From positions 1-11,073 of the forward strand of contig JALOLI010000044.1 in NCBI GenBank assembly GCA_025456165.1: a DNA stretch of 11,073 bases, written 5' to 3'. A program made the translations under genes and the position numbers. Source of the DNA: Acidimicrobiia bacterium (lineage in GTDB: Bacteria > Actinomycetota > Acidimicrobiia > UBA5794 > UBA11373). The notes below the pieces were generated by a model that was not told the origin of the DNA, made no database searches, and saw nothing but the letters and a program-made list of their open reading frames with translations. Positions 6,307 through 11,073 of this stretch are shown here, piece after piece (the first letter of the stretch is position 1; each line of letters starts with the position of its first letter).

Positions 6307-6342
6307 TCAAGATCTATTGAAGTGACCACGGACGGGATTATC
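6307..6342 (-). promoter_or_regulatory. Putative ars promoter and ArsR operator
   Basis: On the minus strand TGC-GATAAT (hexamer 6342-6337) resembles an extended -10 element; seven bases later is GTG 6329, a possible leaderless start. Just downstream, 6307-6320 reads TCAAGATCTATTGA on the plus strand: inverted TCAA/TTGA arms six bases apart, the general form of ArsR operators. No good -35 hexamer is visible. The operator would lie at about +10 to +23, acting as a roadblock, unless the promoter is elsewhere. Confidence 0.4.
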
Positions 6343-6354
6343 GCAGGTCTACAG

Positions 6355-6404
6355 CCTCTCCCGGCTGTGCCGGGAGAGGCGCGCCGGCCGCCGTCAGGCG
6401 GCCG
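6355..6404 (-). terminator. Tandem hairpins after the thiolase gene
   Basis: Two perfect inverted repeats stand back to back: CGGCCGCC-GTCA-GGCGGCCG (6385-6404) and CCTCTCCCGG-CTGTG-CCGGGAGAGG (6355-6379). They lie 33-82 nt beyond the thiolase stop and before the arsR promoter, so they fit an insulating terminator of the thiolase transcript. No T-run follows on the minus strand, which is common in GC-rich actinobacteria but makes the call less certain. Confidence 0.5.
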
Positions 6405-6436
6405 CAGCGGAGAGGGCAAACCCGCGCCTAGACGCC

Positions 6437-7582
6437 CTACACCACCCGTTCCACCAGGGTGGCGTTGGCGGTACCGCCGCCTTCGCACATCGCCTGCAGG
6501 CCTCGTCGCGCTCCCGTGCGCACCATCTCGTGCACCAGGCGGGTCATGAGGATCGCCCCCGACGCCCCCAGGGGATGGCCCACGGCGATCGCTCCGCCGT
6601 TGGGGTTCACCCGTGCCGGGTCGGCGCCCGTCTCGGCCTGCCAGGCCAGCACCACCGAGGCGAAGGCCTCGTTCACCTCGAACAGGTCCACGTCGCCGAT
6701 GCCCAGGCCGGCCTTCTCCAGCACCCGGGCGGTGGCCGGGATCGGCCCGGTGAGCATGATCACCGGGTCCACGCCGACCACGGCGAAGCCGGTGACCCGG
6801 GCCAGAGGGTGCCAACCCATGCGCTCCACCGCGCCCTCGGAAGCGATGAGGAGGGCGGCGGCGCCGTCGGAGATCTGCGAGGAGTTGCCTGCCGTCACCA
6901 CCCCGTCGGGGCGGAAGGCCGCCTTGAGGGCCCCCAGGGCCTCCAGGCTGGTGTCGCGGCGAACGCCTTCATCACACTCGAGCGACCCGGCCTCCCCCTG
7001 CACCGCCACCATCTGGCCGCAGAAGCGGCGCTCGTCGGCGGCCCGGGCGGACCGCCGGTGGGACTCGAGCGACAGAGTGTCGAGGGCCTCCCGGGTGAGG
7101 CCCCACCGCTCGGCCACCATCTCGGCTGAGAGGCCCTGCGGCACCAGGGCGTAGCGTCCGAGCACCCGCGAGCCGAAGGGCAAGCCGGGGCCCTGCTGCA
7201 TGGTCGAGCCCATCGGCACCCGGGTCATCGACTCCACCCCGCCGGCGATGGCGATGTCGTACACCCCGGCCATGACGCCCTGGGCGGCGAAGTGGACCGC
7301 CTGCTGGCTCGACCCGCACTGGCGATCGAGGCTCACCCCGGGCACATGCTCGGGCAATCCGGCGGCCAGGGCCACCCACCGGCCCAGGTTCAGCGCCTGC
7401 TCGCCGGTCTGGGAGACGCAGCCCCAGAGCACGTCGTCCACCGTCGCCGGGTCAACCCCGGTGCGGCTCACCAGGGCCTCGACCACCAGAGCCGACAGAT
7501 CCACCGGGTGCCAGCCCCGCAGGCTCCCGTTGCGCTTCCCGATGGGGGTGCGGACGGCATCGACTATGAAGGCGGCGGGCAT
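6437..7582 (-). CDS. Thiolase (acetyl-CoA C-acyltransferase / acetyltransferase)
   Basis: Protein of 381 residues, full length for a thiolase (usually 380-400). It cleaves 3-ketoacyl-CoA with CoA in fatty-acid (or steroid side-chain) degradation, or condenses two acetyl-CoA. Catalytic residues are all visible: nucleophile Cys89 in SLDRQCGSS, NEAF at 304-307, His336 in GGAIAVGHPLGASGA, and Cys366 in MCEGGGTANATLVE. The N-terminal MPAAFIVDAVRTPIGK is typical. The start ATG 7582 has GAGGAG five bases upstream. No other beta-oxidation gene is in the window; it stands alone between the histidine kinase and the arsenic operon, all on the same strand. The direction of reaction and chain length cannot be told from sequence, so no symbol is given. 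Confidence 0.95.
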   Translation of the reverse strand: MPAAFIVDAVRTPIGKRNGSLRGWHPVDLSALVVEALVSRTGVDPATVDDVLWGCVSQTGEQALNLGRWVALAAGLPEHVPGVSLDRQCGSSQQAVHFAAQGVMAGVYDIAIAGGVESMTRVPMGSTMQQGPGLPFGSRVLGRYALVPQGLSAEMVAERWGLTREALDTLSLESHRRSARAADERRFCGQMVAVQGEAGSLECDEGVRRDTSLEALGALKAAFRPDGVVTAGNSSQISDGAAALLIASEGAVERMGWHPLARVTGFAVVGVDPVIMLTGPIPATARVLEKAGLGIGDVDLFEVNEAFASVVLAWQAETGADPARVNPNGGAIAVGHPLGASGAILMTRLVHEMVRTGARRGLQAMCEGGGTANATLVERVV

Positions 7583-7706
7583 GCGGGCTCCTCGGGTGGG
7601 CTCTCGCCCAACCTACCGCGGCGCCGCCACGGCTGCTGCAAGAGAGGGGAGGACGGAGTCGAGAGCCCGGTTGGCAAGCGACCCGGTGCAACGCAACGAA
7701 TGCGGG

Positions 7707-7734
7707 CCCGCGTCGGCCCAGCGGCCGGCGCGGG
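7707..7734 (-). terminator. Hairpin after the histidine kinase gene
   Basis: CCCGCGTCGGCC (7707-7718) and GGCCGGCGCGGG (7723-7734) pair over 12 bp with one G-T type wobble around the loop CAGC. The hairpin lies 10 nt beyond the histidine kinase stop. No T-run follows. The remaining gap 7583-7706 before the thiolase shows no gene and no clear promoter apart from the thiolase ribosome site. Confidence 0.45.
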
Positions 7735-7744
7735 CGGGGCTGTA

Positions 7745-9811
7745 CTACGAGCGCGGCGCAGACGCGGCCCAGAGGCAGCGCGCGATCGAACGGCGGGGCA
7801 CAGCACTCTCCTCGGAAGACGCCACCGCGGGCAGTGCCAGCTCGAAGACCGCCTCACCGTTCTCGTAACGGTAGGTGAGATCCCCTCCCATCAGCCGGGC
7901 CAGCCGACGCGACACCGTGAGGCCGATGCCGATGGAGGCAGTCAGCCCGGGCGCCCGGTGGGCCTGCTGGTACGCTTCGAATACCCGCTCTCGGGCCTCG
8001 TCGGGGATGCCGGGGCCGTCGTCGGCGACGACCACACTGACCCCGTAGCGGGCCCGGTGGGCAGCGACGCGGATATGCTCCCCTCCGTAGCGGAGAGCAT
8101 TGAGGATCAGGTTCCGCAGGATCTGGCGGACGCGACTTGCATCCGCGCAGGCGTACTCGGTCCCACTCTCCACGACGACGCGGGCGACGTCGGCGTTCAC
8201 CCACCCCTCGAGCACCCGCGTGACCTCTGCCCGCAGGTCGACAACCACCCTGGCGACCTGCAAGTTAGACGCGTCGGACCGGGCCACGACGAGGAGATCC
8301 TCGACGATGCGAGCCACTTCGCCGGCCTGCGCCGTCAGCACCTCGATCGTTTCCTGCCGCTCCTTTGCCGAGAGAGGCGAGGGCTGGGCGCGCAGCAGGC
8401 TCCCGAAGCCGATCACGGCGGTGAGGGGGGTGCGCAGCTCATGTGACACCGAAGCTACGAACTCGTCCTTGGCGCGCAGCGCTTGTTCGAGGTTGCGTTG
8501 CGCTTCCTTCAGCGCGGTCACGTCGGCCATCTGCATGATGAGATGGTGAGGCCGCTGGCGAGCGTCCGCCACCACGGAGAGGCTCACCGTGCACTCCCGG
8601 GCCGATCCGTCGGCCCGCAGCTGCCTCCGTTCCATCTGGCGGAACGGGGCGCGCTCGGAGAGTAGGGCGGCGATCTCCTCGTCCGGACCGGATGGGTCGC
8701 ACGCGTCCACCTCCCGCCAGTTCATGGCAGTCAAGGACTCGGGGGCGTACCCGAGAAGCGCCGCCAGGGCGGGGTTGACCTGGAGGAAGTCCCCATGGAG
8801 GCTGAGGAGAGCCATGCCGATGGGAGCGTTCTCGAAAGCGCCGCGGAAGCGTCGTTCCGAGGCTCGCAGACCGTCTTCGGCCCGCTCCTGCTCCGTGATG
8901 TCGCGCAGGTTGCAGACCACGCCGGCGATCGCGGGGTTGTGCAGCAGGTTGGACACCGCCAGGTCGAGACTGCGCCATCGCCCGTCGTCGCGGCGGGCCC
9001 GCAAACGGCATCTGACGGTTTCGCCGGGGTGCTGCCATGCCCGGTCTATGGTCTCGCGGCCGGTCGCGACGTCATCGGGGTGGATTCGCTCTCTCAAGAT
9101 CGCCTCGGGCCGGTCGGAGCGAGAGAAACCGGTCACCCGCTCGTAGGACTCGGAGGCGTACTGCACACGGCCCTGGGCATCCATCACCGCCACCGCCTCG
9201 AAGGCCTCTTGCACCAGGGTGCGAAAACGCTCCTCGCTGTCGCACAGGAGCTGGGTGGCTTCGCGGCGGGCCTGGTCGCGGCGATCGAGCTCGGCCATCA
9301 CCACCACCACCGTGGCTGCGATCGAAGTGAGGAAGAACGCAATGGTGATGGTGGTGAGAAGGTGGAGCATGGTCTCGCTGTACCCCGGCCCGGCGCCGGC
9401 CAGGGCCGCGGCGAGGGCGCCGAGCAGCCAGGCGGCAACGTAGACCAGCAGCCACCGGCGGCGGCGCCCCTGGGCCAGGATGCTCACCGTGAGGGCGAGG
9501 AATGCGCTGCCCATGCCGGCGGCGACCGGGAGCTGCAAGATGAGCGCAATGAGCCCTACCACCGTGGTGTCCACGACCAGTGCCCACTCCACTGCAGTGG
9601 CGCGGCGAAGGTAGAAGAGGGCGTGGACAAGGAGTGCGCTGATGACGATGGCGCACTCGAACCCGACGGCGCGCCCCGAGACGAAGGAGGCCACCAGGCA
9701 CAGCGGCAGGGCAGCGCACGCCGCCCACAGCCGGACCGCCGCATAGCGCGTGACCAGCTGCGCCCGAACAGGCTGCTCCGCGAGTGAACGAGTCGGCGCC
9801 AGCCAACTCAC
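7745..9811 (-). CDS. Membrane sensor histidine kinase with two PAS domains
   Basis: About 688 residues. In order (numbered from the upstream TTG at 9820): six hydrophobic helices at about 27-175, a short coiled linker, PAS domain 1 (SEERFRTLVQEAFEAVAVMD, about 195-310, ending NLRDITEQERAE), PAS domain 2 (ASERRFRGAFENAPIGMALL, about 320-440), HisKA with phospho-acceptor His460 in FVASVSHELRTPLTAVIGF, and HATPase_c with the N box ILRNLILNALRYGG, G1 DDGPGIPDEARERVFEAY and G2 SIGIGLTVSRRLARLMGG. All catalytic boxes are intact, so it should autophosphorylate. The signal is unknown; the PAS domains show no obvious cofactor residues. No response regulator is adjacent, so it is an orphan. The start is chosen as GTG 9811 because AAGGAG (9826-9821) stands nine bases before it, while the TTG 9820 directly abuts that site. 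Confidence 0.94.
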   Translation of the reverse strand: MSWLAPTRSLAEQPVRAQLVTRYAAVRLWAACAALPLCLVASFVSGRAVGFECAIVISALLVHALFYLRRATAVEWALVVDTTVVGLIALILQLPVAAGMGSAFLALTVSILAQGRRRRWLLVYVAAWLLGALAAALAGAGPGYSETMLHLLTTITIAFFLTSIAATVVVVMAELDRRDQARREATQLLCDSEERFRTLVQEAFEAVAVMDAQGRVQYASESYERVTGFSRSDRPEAILRERIHPDDVATGRETIDRAWQHPGETVRCRLRARRDDGRWRSLDLAVSNLLHNPAIAGVVCNLRDITEQERAEDGLRASERRFRGAFENAPIGMALLSLHGDFLQVNPALAALLGYAPESLTAMNWREVDACDPSGPDEEIAALLSERAPFRQMERRQLRADGSARECTVSLSVVADARQRPHHLIMQMADVTALKEAQRNLEQALRAKDEFVASVSHELRTPLTAVIGFGSLLRAQPSPLSAKERQETIEVLTAQAGEVARIVEDLLVVARSDASNLQVARVVVDLRAEVTRVLEGWVNADVARVVVESGTEYACADASRVRQILRNLILNALRYGGEHIRVAAHRARYGVSVVVADDGPGIPDEARERVFEAYQQAHRAPGLTASIGIGLTVSRRLARLMGGDLTYRYENGEAVFELALPAVASSEESAVPRRSIARCLWAASAPRS

Positions 9812-9915
9812 CTGTCGCAACTCCTTCTCGGATGGGCAGGCAAAGCATCGGCACGGAGCGCCGGCTACTGAACGCTAAGAGGCCCTTTCGCGACCCGCCA
9901 CCCACCAACCCACCG

Positions 9916-9989
9916 TGGAGATGAGGGGATTCGAACCCCTGACCCCCTGGATGCAAACCAGGTGCTCTGCCGGACTGAGCTACATCCCC
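9916..9989 (-). tRNA. tRNA-Ala (anticodon TGC)
   Basis: The minus strand folds into a full 74-nt cloverleaf: acceptor GGGGATG with CATCTCC (one G-T pair), D stem GCTC/GAGC, anticodon stem CCTGG/CCAGG with loop TTTGCAT, T stem AGGGG/CCCCT with loop TTCGAAT, and discriminator A at 9916. Anticodon TGC specifies alanine. CCA is not encoded. The gene is divergent from tRNA-Ile, with 57 bp between the two 5' ends. Confidence 0.97.
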
Positions 9990-9997
9990 GCAGGAGA

Positions 9998-10035
9998 ATT
10001 GTACGGGTGCCGCTTCTCAGGGCGTTTGATACACT
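9998..10035. promoter_or_regulatory. Divergent promoter region of the two tRNA genes
   Basis: On the minus strand TACAAT (10003-9998) is a good -10 hexamer ending 8 nt before tRNA-Ala. On the plus strand TACACT (10030-10035) fits TAnnnT and ends 11 nt before tRNA-Ile. No convincing -35 hexamers are seen, and each -10 sits where the other promoter's upstream part would be, so transcription of the two tRNAs may interfere. Confidence 0.4.
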
Positions 10036-10046
10036 CCCGCGCCGCC

Positions 10047-10120
10047 GGGCCCGTAGCTCAGTTGGTTAGAGCGCATCCCTGATAAGGATGAGGTCGCTGG
10101 TTCGAATCCAGCCGGGCCCA
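10047..10120 (+). tRNA. tRNA-Ile (anticodon GAT)
   Basis: Full 74-nt cloverleaf: acceptor GGGCCCG with CGGGCCC, D stem GCTC/GAGC, anticodon stem CATCC/GGATG with loop CTGATAA, T stem GCTGG/CCAGC with loop TTCGAAT, discriminator A at 10120. Anticodon GAT specifies isoleucine. CCA is not encoded. The 3' end abuts a degraded tyrosine recombinase, so this gene was probably used as an attachment site. Confidence 0.97.
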
Positions 10121-10125
10121 CTGAA

Positions 10126-10150
10126 GAATCCCTTGGACGCCAAGGGCTTC
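10126..10150 (+). terminator. Hairpin after tRNA-Ile
   Basis: GAATCCCTTGG (10126-10136) and CCAAGGGCTTC (10140-10150) pair over 11 bp with one mismatch around the loop ACG, beginning 6 nt past the tRNA. A second, shorter hairpin (CCTCGC...GCGAGG, around a TTCGGG loop) follows at once. There is no long T-run. It probably ends the tRNA-Ile transcript. Confidence 0.5.
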
Positions 10151-10211
10151 CTCGCTTCGGGGCGAGGACCGACAGGGCGCGGGACTGGCCGCGGAGTCCT
10201 CAACCCCGCGA

Positions 10212-10468
10212 AGACCCCCCAGCCCGTCGCCCATGATGCCTTCGAGGGCGCTCGCGGCGGCCTCGTCAAGGCCCTCGTACGGGTGGCTGTAGGTGTCCAA
10301 GACTGTCTTGATGGAGGCATGCCCGAGCCGGGACTGAGTTACTTTCGGGTGCCGGCCCGCAGCGATGAGTAGAGCGGCGCGGGAGTGCCGGAGGTCGCGG
10401 AGTCGGCACAGTCCGCCCACCGAGGCCCGGACCGCCGGGGTGCAGCGCCGATGCCGGAATCTCGCCAA
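10212..10468 (-). pseudogene. Tyrosine recombinase (phage-type integrase) C-terminal remnant
   Basis: The minus-strand frame from about 10468 encodes only the last part of a phage-type integrase catalytic domain: a CTPAVRASV segment, then CRLRDLRHSRAALLIAAGRHPK, QSRLGHASIKTVLDTYSHPYEGLDEAAA. The box II Arg, the RLGH motif and the nucleophile Tyr in DTYSH are present, but the His of the usual HDLRH motif is Arg here (RDLRH). The N-terminal arm-binding and core-binding regions and the first catalytic Arg box are missing; a TAA closes the frame at 10475, and no integrase-like sequence is seen upstream in other frames. Downstream, the frame runs on into the antisense of tRNA-Ile and stops inside it near 10058, which is not meaningful coding; the left limit given here is approximate. 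Its position at the tRNA 3' end marks it as the scar of an integrated phage or genomic island. Confidence 0.85.
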
Positions 10469-10709
10469 CCGTGGTTAGCAGTCCCTTCTGGTGACCGGGG
10501 CTTTCGCCGCCTCGGCGGCCATCCCCGCGCTGACCCTGGCCGCCGGCGGGAACGGCTCGGCCGGCACGGCCACTGCCCAGGTGCCTACCACCGGGGTGCC
10601 ACGTTCACCCTCACGCTGCCTTCGCACCAGGGATAGGGCGCCGCCCCGACCGGTCCCCGCGTCGGCGAGTACCCTTTGACCCGCCAGTCCAAGATCGAGG
10701 GAGGCTGCC
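10469..10709. other. Intergenic gap with no supported gene
   Basis: Between the integrase remnant and the secreted-protein gene no frame looks coding. A short plus-strand frame from GTG 10491 starts with an Ala-rich, signal-like stretch but soon becomes low-complexity Pro/Arg sequence and has no ribosome site. A TTGACC at 10676-10681 could be a -35 element for the downstream gene, but no matching -10 is visible. Confidence 0.4.
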
Positions 10710-11073
10710 GTGCGCCATCGGCTCTGGCTGTTGTTGTTCAGCGCGATCACGGTGCTCGCTCTCCTACTGCCGGCGACGGCGACGGCAGCGGCGGAGGCGG
10801 ACTTCGTGGTCGTCGCACCCTCCGCCCTCAGCAACGAGTTCGACCCGGCCATCGCCTACAACCCGGCCGCCGCCCAGTACCTGGTCGTTTGGGAGGACGG
10901 GCGCAACGCCGGGACCCGGGGCACCGACATCTACGGGCGCCTAGTGGGGGCGAACGGGGCCATGGTCGGGGGCGACTTCCGCATCAGCGGCCTCCCCGCC
11001 ACCGGCAACGAGCTCAACGCGGCGGTGACCTACAACCCGGCCGCTGGCCAGTACCTGGTCGTCTGGGAGGACG
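10710..11073 (+). CDS. Secreted protein with 58-residue repeats, 5' part
   Basis: The gene begins with GTG 10710, five bases after AGGGAGG (10698-10704), and is open to the window end, so it is incomplete. Residues 1-30 form a signal peptide: RHR, a hydrophobic core (LWLLLFSAITVLALLLP) and Ala-rich cleavage sites ending in AEA before DF. The mature part contains a direct protein repeat of 58 residues: NEFDPAIAYNPAAAQYLVVWED at about residue 42 and NELNAAVTYNPAAGQYLVVWED at about residue 100 (174 bp apart). In between is RGTDIYGRLVGANGAMVGG. This YNP-YLVVWED-DIYGR pattern is seen in secreted or surface proteins that probably fold as beta-propellers, but no function is known to me. It lies beside the integrase scar, so it may belong to a variable region. 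Confidence 0.85.
   Translation, partial: MRHRLWLLLFSAITVLALLLPATATAAAEADFVVVAPSALSNEFDPAIAYNPAAAQYLVVWEDGRNAGTRGTDIYGRLVGANGAMVGGDFRISGLPATGNELNAAVTYNPAAGQYLVVWED

Noticed and set aside
8795..9787. 330-codon plus-strand frame opposite the histidine kinase
   Set aside because: It is an antisense shadow of a gene with all histidine kinase boxes intact; the product is His/Gly-rich low complexity.
10058..10211. C-terminal extension of the integrase frame through the tRNA
   Set aside because: The last part (ARLDSNQRPH...) is simply antisense translation of tRNA-Ile, a common artefact; it is not real integrase sequence.
10590..10636. Possible histidine-kinase C-terminal end (GATFTLTLP) on the plus strand
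   Set aside because: The match is only nine residues, and no G1, G2 or N box precedes it in that frame, so chance is the simplest explanation.
10121..11073. Second attachment site copying the tRNA-Ile 3' end
   Set aside because: Reading to the right of the tRNA, I found no second copy of its 3' terminal sequence within the window; the far site, if it exists, lies outside.

Overview
The window is GC-rich chromosomal DNA from an actinobacterium. The genes that support this are a PASTA-domain serine/threonine kinase, a class E-type sortase, the actinobacterial division protein CrgA, and several starts with no Shine-Dalgarno sequence. The genus cannot be fixed from the sequence. The combination PASTA kinase, sortase, crgA, tRNA-Ala and tRNA-Ile matches what is known of the origin-proximal neighbourhood in mycobacteria and streptomycetes. 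In Mycobacterium tuberculosis, for example, gyrA-ileT-alaT lies a few kilobases from crgA-trpG-pknB. The window may therefore lie near oriC, although no origin is visible in it.

Left part (1-3284), cell envelope and division: the C-terminal part of a PknB-type kinase (+) with one membrane helix and seven extracellular PASTA repeats. It converges, across only 10 bp, with a minus-strand pair consisting of a sortase and a 49-residue membrane protein. Divergent from the sortase is crgA (+), followed by a terminator-like hairpin. Next come two near-identical 133-bp palindrome-rich repeats (3334-3624) that fill the gap between convergent crgA and the arsenic operon.

Middle part (3666-6342), an arsenic resistance operon read leftwards: arsR, an ArsP/DUF318 permease, a small CxxC thioredoxin-fold protein, and an ACR3 arsenite exporter. 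The genes overlap (GTGA, ATGA) or are 14 nt apart. The expected logic is an ArsR repressor released by As(III), ACR3 exporting inorganic As(III), and the permease exporting trivalent organoarsenicals or a related thiophilic compound. There is no arsenate reductase in the window.

Right part (6437-11073): a thiolase (-), an orphan membrane histidine kinase with two PAS domains (-), a tRNA-Ala(TGC) (-) divergent from a tRNA-Ile(GAT) (+), a decayed tyrosine-recombinase fragment abutting the tRNA-Ile 3' end (the scar of an integrated element), and the start of a secreted protein built of 58-residue repeats (+) that runs off the window. No feature clearly represents a wholly new system. The items most worth a second look are the hairpin/G-quadruplex repeat pair, the make-up of the arsenic operon, and the integrase remnant at tRNA-Ile.
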